From NCBI RefSeq assembly GCF_019740315.1, contig NZ_JAHXZR010000002.1, forward strand, positions 436,001 to 500,000: a stretch of DNA of 64,000 bases, read 5' to 3'. The stretch comes from Oceanobacter mangrovi (GTDB lineage: Bacteria; Pseudomonadota; Gammaproteobacteria; Pseudomonadales; Oceanobacteraceae). The notes under the pieces are model-generated. The model was not told where the DNA came from. It ran no database searches and saw only the letters and a list, made by a program, of their open reading frames with translations. The position numbers and the translations under genes were made by a program. Shown one piece after another: positions 55,148 through 63,711 of the stretch; positions within the stretch are counted from its first letter, which is position 1; every line of letters starts with the position of its first letter.

Positions 55148-55295
55148 GCCATTCTCGCCAGTCAGAAAAACCTTGTGCAGAAACTGGTTCCGGCCCGTCG
55201 CATGCGCGACAATACCTGACCGGTTGGTTGGGTTTTTTGTCTCTGTTCATTACCCGGCTATTCTTTTTACAAACCACTGAATTCAGCAGGGTCGT

Positions 55296-56306
55296 ATGAG
55301 CGATTTCAAACAGTGGCTGTGGGCCATGCCCAAAGCCGAACTCCATCTTCATATCGACGGTAGCCTGCAGGCTGCACGGCTGTTGCAGCTGGCAGCTAAA
55401 AATGGCGTCGAGATTCCCTATAACAGCGTTGAGTCTGTCGAGCAGGCCTATAACTTTGAAGACTTGCAAAGCTTCCTCGACTTGTATTATCTGGGTGCTT
55501 CGGTCTTGCGCGATGAGGAAGATTTTTACTTCCTGATGAAGGACTACCTCGACAAGTGCCATGAACAGAATATTGTTCACACCGAAATCATGGTAGAGCC
55601 ACAAACCTACCTGCCGTATGGCGTTACAGTCGAAACCGTTTTGAATGGTTTTCGCAAAGCCATTGCGGATGCCAAAGCTCAAAATGGCCAGTCAGCCTTG
55701 ATGATTCTGAGTCTGTTGCGGCACCTGAGTGAAGACGAAGCCATTGCCATGCTCGACAGTGTTGCACCGTATCGGGATGACTTCGTGGCGATTGGTCTGG
55801 CCAGTTCTGAACTGGGCCATCCACCGAGTAAATTCGAACGCCTGTACGCCAAGGCGAAAGCGCAAGGCTACAAACTGATTGCTCATGCCGGTGAAGAAGG
55901 TCCGCCAGAGTACATCTGGGAGGCGCTGGATTTATTGCACGTTGACCGCATCGACCATGGTGTTCGTTGCGTCGAAGACACCGAGCTGGTGGTGCGCTTG
56001 ATCAACGAACAGATTCCGCTGACGGTTTGCCCACTGTCTAACGTGCGTTTGTGTGTGTTCGAGAAAATGGCCGATCATAATCTGCTGCAAATGCTGCAGC
56101 AGGGCCTGTGTGTGACGGTTAACTCCGACGACCCGACGTATTTCGGCGGTTTTATGAACGAAAACTTTGAGTCATTGGCGGATGCGCTGGCGTTGACCAA
56201 GGAACAGGCGCTGCAGCTGGTCGCCAACAGCTTCAAGGCCAGTTTCCTCAGTGATGAAGCGAAAGCTGCTTATTTGAGCCAGTTACAGGATTTTGCCGCA
56301 TCCTGA
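55296..56306 (+). CDS. Adenine deaminase (adenosine deaminase family)
   Basis: 336 residues. This is a zinc hydrolase of purine salvage, converting adenine to hypoxanthine. Zinc ligands are HLH (His17, His19) in AELHLHIDG, His197 (LIAHAGEEGPPE) and Asp278 (VNSDDPTYFGG); Glu200 is the catalytic acid. The segments GLASSELGHPPSKF, DRIDHGVRC and ICPLSN-type VCPLSNVRLCVF are those of the bacterial/fungal adenine deaminase branch (Pseudomonas PA0148, yeast Aah1) rather than of true adenosine deaminase. It is monocistronic, with GCAGGG at 55286-55291, 4 bases before the ATG, as a possible ribosome-binding site. Confidence 0.92.
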   Translation: MSDFKQWLWAMPKAELHLHIDGSLQAARLLQLAAKNGVEIPYNSVESVEQAYNFEDLQSFLDLYYLGASVLRDEEDFYFLMKDYLDKCHEQNIVHTEIMVEPQTYLPYGVTVETVLNGFRKAIADAKAQNGQSALMILSLLRHLSEDEAIAMLDSVAPYRDDFVAIGLASSELGHPPSKFERLYAKAKAQGYKLIAHAGEEGPPEYIWEALDLLHVDRIDHGVRCVEDTELVVRLINEQIPLTVCPLSNVRLCVFEKMADHNLLQMLQQGLCVTVNSDDPTYFGGFMNENFESLADALALTKEQALQLVANSFKASFLSDEAKAAYLSQLQDFAAS

Positions 56307-56350
56307 TCAGACTCATTTTGTGTAAAGGCTTTGCGCTTGAAGGCAAAGCT

Positions 56351-56639
56351 TATAGGGGGCATCTGTTTAATCCTGCACGGCTCTGCGCGAGTGTTGCCAG
56401 TGTTCAGAGCAAGGCGGCGAATGCAGCGAAATGACTCGTCCTTTTCAAATTCGCCAACACCGCTCTGGGCAGTGGCAACCCGCGCCCTACGGGGGCTGCC
56501 GGATGGTCCCGACTCGGTGTCGCCGGTTTTTGACTTGACCCCTGTCTTTTTCGGAGAGAGGGCCTGCAAACCGGCTTCGGGATTCGAAACCATCCAGAAG
56601 CCCAGAGTGGGCACTGGATTAAATAGATGTCCCCTGTAT
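56351..56639. mobile_element. MITE-like element with 20-base terminal inverted repeats
   Basis: The left end TATAGGGGGCATCTGTTTAA (56351-56370) and the reverse complement of the right end (56619-56638) match at 17 of 20 bases. The roughly 289-base interior is strongly self-complementary: GTTGCCAGTGTTCAGAGC near 56392 pairs imperfectly with GCTCTGGGCAGTGGCAAC near 56463. No transposase is encoded. The element resembles non-autonomous elements mobilised in trans, possibly of the IS200/RAYT type. It lies between the adenine deaminase gene and the small membrane gene. Confidence 0.6.
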
Positions 56640-56672
56640 TATTTCGCCAGGTGTTTTGTAAAGGATGTCAGC

Positions 56673-57122
56673 ATGGCGCTGCTTACCCGAATCAGAAAAA
56701 ATCCCTGGCATTTCTTTCTGATTACCATCACAGCCCCGATGATTTACGGGCTGATCTTCCCCGTTGTGGTGGTTGATGTTTGTGTGACCCTGTATCAGTG
56801 GATCTGTTTTCCTGCCTACAAGATCCCGCAGGTGCGGCGTAGCGAATACATCAATATCGAGCGCGGCAAGCTCAAATACCTCAACGCTTTCCAGAAACTG
56901 AACTGTGTTTATTGCGACTACGCCAATGGTGTATTTGCCTATGCCAGCGAAATTGCCGGGCGTACGGAATGGTACTGGTGCCCGATCAAGCACCCGCAGA
57001 ATGCCAAACGCTCACACGGTCACTACGATGATTTTATTGCATATGGTGACGGCGAAGATTTTCCCAAGAAACACAAGGCGCGCCGGACGGCCTGCCGGGC
57101 TTGTCAGGAGCCTTGCGAGTGA
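56673..57122 (+). CDS. Small membrane protein with Cys-rich cytoplasmic domain
   Basis: 149 residues. One or two hydrophobic segments near the N-terminus (FFLITITAPMIYGLIFPVVVV and the following DVCVTLYQWICFPAY) are followed by a conserved-looking soluble part. This has cysteines in LNCVYCDYANG, WYWCPIKHP and TACRACQEPCE, suggesting a zinc or redox site. The exact function is unknown; it appears to be a conserved hypothetical family. ATG 56673 with AAGGAT at 7 bases is chosen, as longer readings run back through the MITE-like element. A hairpin at 57194-57215 follows. Confidence 0.75.
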   Translation: MALLTRIRKNPWHFFLITITAPMIYGLIFPVVVVDVCVTLYQWICFPAYKIPQVRRSEYINIERGKLKYLNAFQKLNCVYCDYANGVFAYASEIAGRTEWYWCPIKHPQNAKRSHGHYDDFIAYGDGEDFPKKHKARRTACRACQEPCE

Positions 57123-57193
57123 TATGACATCTGGGTATGAACGAAGCCCTCAGGATCGATAGCCGTTTATCTGCGGTTATATGGCTACAACGT

Positions 57194-57215
57194 GCGCATG
57201 GTTTGTGCCATGCGC
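57194..57215. terminator. Stem-loop downstream of the small membrane gene
   Basis: GCGCATGG (57194-57201) and CCATGCGC (57208-57215) form a perfect 8-base stem with a 6-base loop, between convergent genes. Confidence 0.5.
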
Positions 57216-57261
57216 GTGTTGGTTAAATTTCAAAGGGGACGTAATTACATCCCGTCACTCA

Positions 57262-59634
57262 TTAGGTCCCCTGGGTCGATGGGGCGATATAAGGATAAGA
57301 CGTTGAAAAATACAGCAAGTTAGTACCTTGTTTTCGAACCAGAAGACGAATAGAACCATCGATTCCTGAGACCAAACCGAGATTGTATTCGGCGCCAATG
57401 TCTATCCCAAGTGCCGTTGCGGAGTTAATTGTGTACTGAAGTGATGGGTTTGTATTTTGATCTGGCTGGTTGACTGGAGTGGCAGTCACATAATAGATGT
57501 TCGTAAGCGCGTTATTTGGTGGATTACTTATCCTGTATACCAGATAAGTAACACCATCGACGATCACCGGTTGTGCAGAGCTTCCTGCTACCAGATTATC
57601 TTTGGGAAGTGTGGACGCTTGTCCCCATGTCAGTTCGTGGGTTGCATGGGCGCTATCGCCGTTGGCATCTTTCTCGATTACCTTCCAATAACATTCCCGC
57701 AGGTATGGCTGATTGTTTTGAGTGTAAGATAAAAGCAATCTCTGGCCGTCATCAGTCACAACAATATAGGGGTTCGAATCCATTGTTCCAAGATCATAGG
57801 GGGCTCCTGAGTCTTGGTCGTTCGGTGTGACGAATTGCCAGTTATCGATACTGGCACCGTTATCTTCCTTGATATCGCCGCTGATCATTCGGAAGTGTTT
57901 GTTGGTATCTCGGTATACCAAATACATCTTTCCATCCATTACCGCTGCGGACAGCGAGCTGTTATAAAGCATCTTTTTGTCGCTTGTTCCTGATACGGCA
58001 GCATCCGTCCAGTTGCTGGTGCCTCCTGGATCGCTTGTATGGCTATAGTTGATAGATTTGTCAGCCCTTTGGTAAAAAACATACAAGCGAGCCCATTGCT
58101 GGTTTGCATTCATATGGAATACAGCGGCTGGAGAACTGTGGACATTTGTGGATGTTACCTTGCTTCTTGTATTCCAGCTGGTATTAGAGTTGTCAGATGA
58201 TTGAAACCACAGGTTATTGCTTCTGTCGCTGTAGAAGGCGAATAGCTGGTTGTTTTTGAAATGATCGTTGACGGATTTGGCTAGCGGACTGGTGACGGTC
58301 AAGCTAGGGGAGAACATTATGCTGACCTGTTTTTTCCCATACATCATTTGCTGTGATTCAGGACTGTAAGGAACTTCTTCGCCTCGCTTCCAGTAAGACT
58401 TGGACGTTGGTGGAGTGGGGCCGTACGAAGTAATCCCGTTAGCGTAATAATGAGCGTAAGCAAGGGCCAGTGCGGCGGTTGTTCCAGAGCCGAAAAGAAC
58501 TGTAAGCCAACCAAAAATATAGATAATAGGGCTGGTAATCCCTGCAACAACAGCAAGGATAATAGCAAAAGCAATCGGGTTCGCTTTGGCAAACGCAGCG
58601 ACGAAGGAATGTGCCAGACTGATAAGATCACTGTAGCTATATTTCACCGTAAACGGCCCCCCCCATAAGCCGCCAAAGTCAAGCCAGTCTGGAGCTTGGG
58701 GCGGATTTCCCCCTGTCACAGTGAGACCGTCAATCGCCAATACACACAGATCTGGCCCGAGGGTACTGTCACCATTTGCTCCCTCCCAGGTATTCCATGG
58801 ACCATACTTGGCGTTCATGGCGTTTTCAGTCAAATCGCAGACACCAATCGTTACATTGAGTGGTGCAAGGTGAAATGAGGGGTCCACCATTATCTTGTAC
58901 TGGACATTGCCATCTTTATCAGTAACTTCTTTTTTGGCATAAATTTTTTGTGTTCCTGGAGAGGGATATGAGGCATGAGTCCTCAACCCACAGTAAACGA
59001 CAGGATGGGTGGCTCCCCCGGAAGTACCCTGTACCTGTTCGGGTGTGCACCACCTCCCCCCTGAATGAGCTGCATACCACGCAGCGATGAACTCGCCGGT
59101 CAGGGATATTCGGACGGTTATATGTTCCCAATCTCCTTCGTGAGAACCAACACCTGTATCGTTCAGGCTTACTGTGGCGTCTGAGCCCCACCAACCCGCG
59201 TCAAAGCGAACGGTAGCTCCGCCGTTGAATGGGGAGAAGAACATATACTGAAGTTCGATGTAACTGTCGTTGACACCCAGAACGTGGACGTAGCATTTAC
59301 TATTGGTGAAGGGACCGGGCACTCCACTGGTTGTTTCCTTGAACGCGTCCGATGTGGGGTCGGCATTTATTAAACCAATATAGGAATTATGAGTATTGTT
59401 GCTGTCGTTGGTGAGGTTTGTGTTTTTGTCTACTTGCTGGGGGTTAATTGCAGGTTTGCCATGCTCGTCTGGCGTGGCGGTAAAGAGTCCTACATTTGCG
59501 TTATTGACATAGCTTGATGCATCTTCATCAAAAAATACCTCATCTGAGTGGAAGTAGATTCGTGGTGCGAAATTTTGTATCCAGGTTTCCAGATCGCTCC
59601 ATTCAATAGATGGAGTATCGGTGTCTTGAGGCAT
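57262..59634 (-). CDS. Vps62-like protein with lectin/propeller-like C-terminus
   Basis: 790 residues with no signal peptide. Residues 15-330 resemble the Vps62/DUF946 family otherwise known from fungi and plants: APRIYFHSDEVFF near the N-terminus, GSHEGDWEHITVRI, FIAAWYAAHSGGRWC, and VVYCGLRTHASYPSPGTQ. Two hydrophobic helices follow at about 345-400 (FAIILAVVAGITSPIIYIFG, then TTAALALAYAHYYANG). Residues about 430-790 carry repeated units (FYSDRSNNLWFQSSDN, VFYQRADKSINYSHTSD, YLVYRDTNKHFRM) resembling fucose-lectin-type beta-propellers. The combination suggests a secreted or contact-delivered factor that binds sugars and membranes; this is inference. AAGGAA lies 8 bases before the ATG. It is surrounded by accessory DNA. 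Confidence 0.75.
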   Translation of the reverse strand: MPQDTDTPSIEWSDLETWIQNFAPRIYFHSDEVFFDEDASSYVNNANVGLFTATPDEHGKPAINPQQVDKNTNLTNDSNNTHNSYIGLINADPTSDAFKETTSGVPGPFTNSKCYVHVLGVNDSYIELQYMFFSPFNGGATVRFDAGWWGSDATVSLNDTGVGSHEGDWEHITVRISLTGEFIAAWYAAHSGGRWCTPEQVQGTSGGATHPVVYCGLRTHASYPSPGTQKIYAKKEVTDKDGNVQYKIMVDPSFHLAPLNVTIGVCDLTENAMNAKYGPWNTWEGANGDSTLGPDLCVLAIDGLTVTGGNPPQAPDWLDFGGLWGGPFTVKYSYSDLISLAHSFVAAFAKANPIAFAIILAVVAGITSPIIYIFGWLTVLFGSGTTAALALAYAHYYANGITSYGPTPPTSKSYWKRGEEVPYSPESQQMMYGKKQVSIMFSPSLTVTSPLAKSVNDHFKNNQLFAFYSDRSNNLWFQSSDNSNTSWNTRSKVTSTNVHSSPAAVFHMNANQQWARLYVFYQRADKSINYSHTSDPGGTSNWTDAAVSGTSDKKMLYNSSLSAAVMDGKMYLVYRDTNKHFRMISGDIKEDNGASIDNWQFVTPNDQDSGAPYDLGTMDSNPYIVVTDDGQRLLLSYTQNNQPYLRECYWKVIEKDANGDSAHATHELTWGQASTLPKDNLVAGSSAQPVIVDGVTYLVYRISNPPNNALTNIYYVTATPVNQPDQNTNPSLQYTINSATALGIDIGAEYNLGLVSGIDGSIRLLVRKQGTNLLYFSTSYPYIAPSTQGT

Positions 59635-60385
59635 ATTGAGATTCCTTTTCTGGTGTTTATTTGTATAACTCAGGCAGGAATGCAGCGAAAATCCGTTTTA
59701 TGAAATCATGGTCTTACGAATTTCGACTATCTGTTGGGTTATTTCCTAAATTTATCGTAAAGATGGCTAACAAAGAGTCATGGAATGTCTATTCGAAAGC
59801 TATTTTAGACGATGATTTATTGCTCAGATTTCGAACAGGTCAGTAGGATAACTATGTTGTCAGTATTATCAATACCTTGTTGGTTAATCGATGTATTTAG
59901 AAGCTTTGTTCATGGAAATGGGTGTGCAGTACACAGGAGTTTTTATCCGACATGTCAAGGAATCGGCTTACTTCGAAGGATTGTCAGAGAGTTGTTATAT
60001 GATTTGTATTTTTGTTGTTCTGGTTATTTAGAATGCTGTTTTTAGATTATTAATGGTACTTGGTTGGTCTTTTGGGAGCGTAATTTTCCTCGTCGATAAG
60101 CAAAAATAAGATTTTCTATGCGGAGTGTAAAAATACCCGCCTATATCTCTATTCGTCTTTTTATATCGGGTATGTCTGTTTGGTTTTTGTCAGGTTGTTG
60201 CTAGTAGGGGTATGTCCTCCTTGATCTTGCATTAGTGTGCTGAACGAGTCAAAAGTCGTATTGTGTTTTAACCGATTGATTTAGTCGAAGATATCAGCTC
60301 GGCCCAGATCCAGGTTGCTTGTCCAGCTTCGTTTCATAACGCCAAAGGACCCTTAGGGCAAATGCTATGGTGGAGTGTTGATCGA
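59635..60385. other. 751-base AT-rich stretch without a convincing gene
   Basis: Only short plus-strand frames (61 and 77 codons) occur, without ribosome-binding sites or recognisable features. A weak ATACCCG...CGGGTAT dyad lies near 60131-60170. The base composition is like that of the accessory DNA to its right. Confidence 0.5.
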
Positions 60386-60793
60386 TCAGCTGCTCTGCTG
60401 GTGGTATGAATTACCCGGTTTCTTTAGCAGATACCGGTTGATTGCTGCTCCTGTTCCTACCCCCAGTGTATAGGCGACCAGATCGCTGAGGCGAAAACCA
60501 AACCCCAACACCAGACCGCCGATGGTGGTGGCACGAATGCTGTCGATCCAGTCAGCGTGGTAAAACTGGGAGAATTCAATCCCGTAGGAAAACAGCAAGG
60601 CCGCTGAAATTTGGTTGCGAAACCGCCATTTCGGCGTGATCAGGCAGAAGCCAAAATAAACCATCATGGCCCAGAGAAAATCACCAACGTACAGATGAAC
60701 AAAAAGTGGCAAATCCAGATTTGGTGATCGGCTGGATAGCCCTAGCATGATGGTGGTAATACAGGCGATGCTGTATATCAGAATGTGCCTCAT
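60386..60793 (-). CDS. DUF2809-type membrane protein
   Basis: 135 residues with about four transmembrane helices. The DUF2809 pattern is present: LGLSSRSPNLDLPLFVHLYV, then GDFLWAMMVYFGFCLITP, FSYGIEFSQFYHADWIDSIR, and GLVLGFGFRLSDLVAYTLGV. The function is unknown; the family are small inner-membrane proteins related in layout to VanZ. ATG 60793 is chosen because AAGGAG lies about 5 bases before it; 60808 is a poorer alternative. A near-copy broken by a stop codon lies 0.7 kb to the right. Confidence 0.85.
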   Translation of the reverse strand: MRHILIYSIACITTIMLGLSSRSPNLDLPLFVHLYVGDFLWAMMVYFGFCLITPKWRFRNQISAALLFSYGIEFSQFYHADWIDSIRATTIGGLVLGFGFRLSDLVAYTLGVGTGAAINRYLLKKPGNSYHQQSS

Positions 60794-60830
60794 GGTACTC
60801 CTTGTCATAGTATCTGTGATAGTTCCGCGA

Positions 60831-61313
60831 TTATATCAGCCGCTTGCTTACAGGCTTCGGTATCAGATATAGCCAAATTCCTTCTGGCAGGAATGGTGTT
60901 TTGTTTAGGTCTGATATTAGTAAAATCCCATCAGTGGTGGCTTTTATTAATATCTCTTTGCTTTGTAATGTGTTTTTGGACTTGCAGAGATCGAGAGACC
61001 TGTAATGTTCAGCTGGTATTCCGGATTCTATATAAGTTATTTCCACTTGGTAGTGTAAACCTGAAGATTTAGAGATAGTTAGCCAAACCTCAGCTCCGCC
61101 AATGTCTGAATAATAATTACCCTCGTCAATGGGCTTTTGAGATGTTGAGGGCAGTGGGTGAATATCGGTACCTGCAAGCATTTCACCAGGCATTTGGGTG
61201 AGGGTGAAGCTGCTGCAAATGCCTGCATCTGCTTCCAGGGCGCTACAATCTTGCATTGTGAAAATTGTCACCAGTGTAAAAATGCCGATGACGGGGCTGA
61301 AAATATGGCTCAT
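60831..61313 (-). CDS. Hypothetical exported protein
   Basis: 160 residues, not recognised. It begins with a probable signal peptide (MSHIFSPVIGIFTLVTIFTMQ) and has a few cysteines (DCSALEADAGICSSF, LDLCKSKN), consistent with a periplasmic or surface protein; segments such as VWLTISKSSGLHYQVEITYI look beta-rich. It lies between the intact and broken copies of the DUF2809 gene on the same strand. The start 61313 is preferred over a TTG at 61343 because it gives the signal peptide. Confidence 0.6.
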   Translation of the reverse strand: MSHIFSPVIGIFTLVTIFTMQDCSALEADAGICSSFTLTQMPGEMLAGTDIHPLPSTSQKPIDEGNYYSDIGGAEVWLTISKSSGLHYQVEITYIESGIPAEHYRSLDLCKSKNTLQSKEILIKATTDGILLISDLNKTPFLPEGIWLYLIPKPVSKRLI

Positions 61314-61497
61314 GCGTGATCCGAAATTTACTTGGGGAAGCAAATATAAGGTTTTCAGATGACCGCAAATGAGACGGCTTTAGCGCTTTGAAAAGGATTT
61401 TTTGCAGTTTTGTCAGATCGCAGGTATGGCCAGAAATATCCTGTGTGGATGGTTAAAAAGCGGAACAGGGCAATTGCCATGTAGGAGTGTTTGTCGA

Positions 61498-61908
61498 TCA
61501 GCTGCTCTGCTGGTGGTATGAATTACCCGGTTTTTTTAGCAGATACCGGTTGATTGCTGCTCCTGTTCCTACGCCCAGTGTATAGGAGACCAGATCGCTG
61601 AGGCGAAAACCAAACCCCAACACCAGACCACCGATGGTGGTGGCACGAATGCTATCGATCCAGTCGGTGTGGTAGAACTGGGAGAACTCAATCCCGTAGG
61701 AAAACAGCAAGGCTGCTGCAATCTGGCTGCGAAACCGCCATTTCGTTGTGATCAGGCATCAACCAAAATAAACCATCATGGCCCAGAGAAAATCGCCAAC
61801 GTACAGATGAACAAAAAGTGGCAAATCTAGGTTTGGTGATCGGCTGGATAGCCCCAGAATAATAGTGACCAGGCAGGCAGCGGAGTAGGTGGTAATTGGT
61901 TTCGACAT
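61498..61908 (-). pseudogene. Duplicated DUF2809 gene broken by a stop codon
   Basis: This is a near-identical copy of the gene at 60386-60793. Reading from ATG 61908 the frame matches (LGLSSRSPNLDLPLF, GDFLWAMMVYFG) until codon 50, where TTC of the intact copy is TGA (61759-61761). After it the frame continues to the shared end (KKPGNSYHQQSS) without a frameshift. The similarity extends past the stop codon into the downstream flank at about 61484 (shared CGATCAGCTGCTCTGCTGG), so a DNA block was duplicated, not only the gene. The N-terminal 10 codons differ. Confidence 0.8.
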
Positions 61909-61914
61909 AGAATT

Positions 61915-61984
61915 GTTAACGCCTGTGTTTGGAACTGGTTTGTAGCGCAGCGGAAAGCCAGCCTGATAACAGCGCTTTGTTAAC
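61915..61984 (-). repeat. attC-like palindrome between the DUF2809 pseudogene and the 277-aa gene
   Basis: A 70-base imperfect palindrome is bounded by GTTAAC at 61915-61920 and 61979-61984. Its right part carries CAGCGCTTTGTTA (61970-61982), nearly identical to CAGCGCTTCGTTA at 62838-62850 beside the next gene. Imperfect palindromes with GTTA ends directly after a stop codon are the hallmark of integron attC sites. Confidence 0.4.
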
Positions 61985-61991
61985 CCATATC

Positions 61992-62825
61992 TTAGTACGG
62001 CGCCTGAATGTTTTCGAATTTATATTCATTAAAATCATGCAGAAGTATAGGTTCACTCAATTTCATAGAGCTCATAATCGTTATTTTATATAGACACCCG
62101 GTATCAGCATAAACAATTGAGTCATCCACCAAATCGGCCCATTCCCAATTTGACCTGCTGAACGTTTCATTGTCTTCATTTCTAAGTTCATGCTCGTCCC
62201 AATAGCACCCTTTGCCTTTTGGTTGAAATACTTGCTGGTGACAGATCTTAACCAGAACCCATTTCTTCGGTAATGATTTCTCGAATACTGTTTCGGAGTG
62301 CCATTTCCCCTTCTCATTCATGGATTTCAAAACCCAACCATCTCGCTGAAGTCGGTTGTAATAAACGTGAAGGCACTCTCCGCCATATTGTTTTGAGGGC
62401 TTATATGATTCATTTCTTTTAATCTCGGAAGAATCCATGAGTTGTTCATGGCCACGACCGTCATTAAGCCAAAACTCTTTTTCATCCAGGAAAAGGCCAC
62501 CTCCATGCCAACAATCACCTTTTGCATATAAAGATACTGATTTAAGCCAAGGCGTTCTGCTAATTGCAGTCCATGATCCTTTCGCTTCAGAATCCCATTT
62601 GCCGTTCATGGCAAAATATATCCAATGCTTTCCGGAGGGAGATATATCAGACCTTCTTTCGTAAATTCGGCCTTTAAGCCACTGGGACACTTCGAACGTA
62701 TTTTTCTTTCTATCCCACGCGAGAATACAAGTGGACTTCGAAGGTCCTCTCCGTATTACGACAGCCCGCTTACTGTCTCGCGCAACTAGAACGTGTAGTC
62801 TTGCTGGAAATTTTTCGTCTTTCAT
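61992..62825 (-). CDS. Hypothetical protein, possible integron-cassette gene
   Basis: 277 residues, not recognised. It has no signal peptide or membrane helix. It is rich in W, K and aromatic residues with beta-strand-like patches (TCILAWDRKKNTFEVSQWLK, HWIYFAMNGKWDSEAKGSW), somewhat like a beta-propeller repeat. AT-rich. Its start overlaps the stop of the 146-residue gene by 4 bases (ATGA), and an attC-like palindrome follows its stop. Confidence 0.6.
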   Translation of the reverse strand: MKDEKFPARLHVLVARDSKRAVVIRRGPSKSTCILAWDRKKNTFEVSQWLKGRIYERRSDISPSGKHWIYFAMNGKWDSEAKGSWTAISRTPWLKSVSLYAKGDCWHGGGLFLDEKEFWLNDGRGHEQLMDSSEIKRNESYKPSKQYGGECLHVYYNRLQRDGWVLKSMNEKGKWHSETVFEKSLPKKWVLVKICHQQVFQPKGKGCYWDEHELRNEDNETFSRSNWEWADLVDDSIVYADTGCLYKITIMSSMKLSEPILLHDFNEYKFENIQAPY

Positions 62826-63262
62826 ACTCGATCAGCGCAGCGCTTCGTTAGCCATTTGTCCGCATAAAAACATGAGAATCGCCGCAAAATGATTTGGAAA
62901 ATCAAAGGCGGAATGCAAATGATACCTACCCAAAGATACTGATTTAGCAAGTTATTGGGTGACAGCGTACCCCCGATAACCGTTAGCGATATTGGAACTG
63001 CCACTAACATGGACGGCAACAAGGATGAGATAGAGCCTTTGATAGCAATCAATACTGACTTATTTATCCAGACGACCGGAACTAAAGTAACGAATGTAAT
63101 GAACCAACCGGCCCCAAAAGGTAGAGGGAAATGCTCTGTCCAAAATGAAGTGGGCACGGTCTTCGAGAATAGAAACTGATTGGGCAAAAAAACTATTGCT
63201 AATCCAAAAAGAATCCCACTGCCTAGCATTGCCAATTTTTCTCTCTGCACAGACTCCTCCAT
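62822..63262 (-). CDS. Hypothetical membrane protein, possible integron-cassette gene
   Basis: 146 residues with three to four transmembrane segments (MLGSGILFGLAIVFLPNQFL, GAGWFITFVTLVPVVWI, LLPSMLVAVPISLTVIGG, LWVGIICIPPLIFQIIL). Not recognised. The last residues (KWLTKRCADRV) are encoded by an attC-like stretch containing CAGCGCTTCGTTA (62838-62850 on plus), the read-through seen in cassette genes. AAGGAA lies about 9 bases before the ATG. Confidence 0.6.
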   Translation of the reverse strand: MEESVQREKLAMLGSGILFGLAIVFLPNQFLFSKTVPTSFWTEHFPLPFGAGWFITFVTLVPVVWINKSVLIAIKGSISSLLPSMLVAVPISLTVIGGTLSPNNLLNQYLWVGIICIPPLIFQIILRRFSCFYADKWLTKRCADRV

Positions 63263-63290
63263 GTGTGGCTATTCCTTATGTTTGGCCTTG

Positions 63291-63620
63291 TTATGTGACT
63301 TGATAGAGCTTCCACATTGCACTTTGAAAGCTAATCGTCCAATAACCGTCATCGCCGGGCAGCAAGCCAAGCTTTCCAGAAATGGTGCCATTTTCAAGTA
63401 GATCGTAATTCAGCGTTGCGACTTCAAGCTGTTCTAATGAATCTGAAGTGAAAGAGCCTTGTAGCGAATACACAAAATTCCCTTCGAGTTCGAGACAGTA
63501 CTTATCGTATTCTTCAGCATTCTCATTATATGGAGTTACAACTAGCTTCAATCCGATGGCACTGAAAGTTATTTCCTGAACAGGAAGATCGTGCCATACA
63601 AATTGTTCAAACTGTTTCAA
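63291..63620 (-). CDS. Hypothetical small acidic protein, possible integron-cassette gene
   Basis: 109 residues, acidic, without signal peptide or membrane helix; beta-rich looking (FVWHDLPVQEITFSAIG, LVVTPYNENAEEYDKYCLEL). Family not recognised. An AAGGAAG ribosome-binding site precedes ATG 63620. It lies between attC-like sequences, and only 28 bases separate it from the next ORF. Confidence 0.55.
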   Translation of the reverse strand: MKQFEQFVWHDLPVQEITFSAIGLKLVVTPYNENAEEYDKYCLELEGNFVYSLQGSFTSDSLEQLEVATLNYDLLENGTISGKLGLLPGDDGYWTISFQSAMWKLYQVT

Positions 63621-63638
63621 TGTTCGGCTTCCTTAGTC

Positions 63639-63711
63639 ATATGACGTTTCAAACAGGGGCGCGCGTTAGCGCGTCCCGGCCGAAGGCCCTTGCTGATTTG
63701 ACTTGTTAGCA
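63639..63711 (-). repeat. attC-like palindrome
   Basis: On the minus strand, GCTAACAAG (from 63710) begins an imperfect palindrome. TTTGA at 63697-63701 and CTG at 63693-63695 pair with TCAAACAG (63649-63656), leaving one unpaired T, the extrahelical base typical of attC stems. Inside are GC-rich hairpins (63657-63678 and 63678-63688). The 106-residue ORF ends inside it (residues SNQQGPSAGTR are read from the element). The outer R' box is degenerate. Confidence 0.45.

Noticed and set aside
59661-60045. Two short plus-strand frames in the AT-rich gap
   Set aside because: No ribosome-binding site, no recognisable motifs, and composition like the surrounding non-coding DNA.
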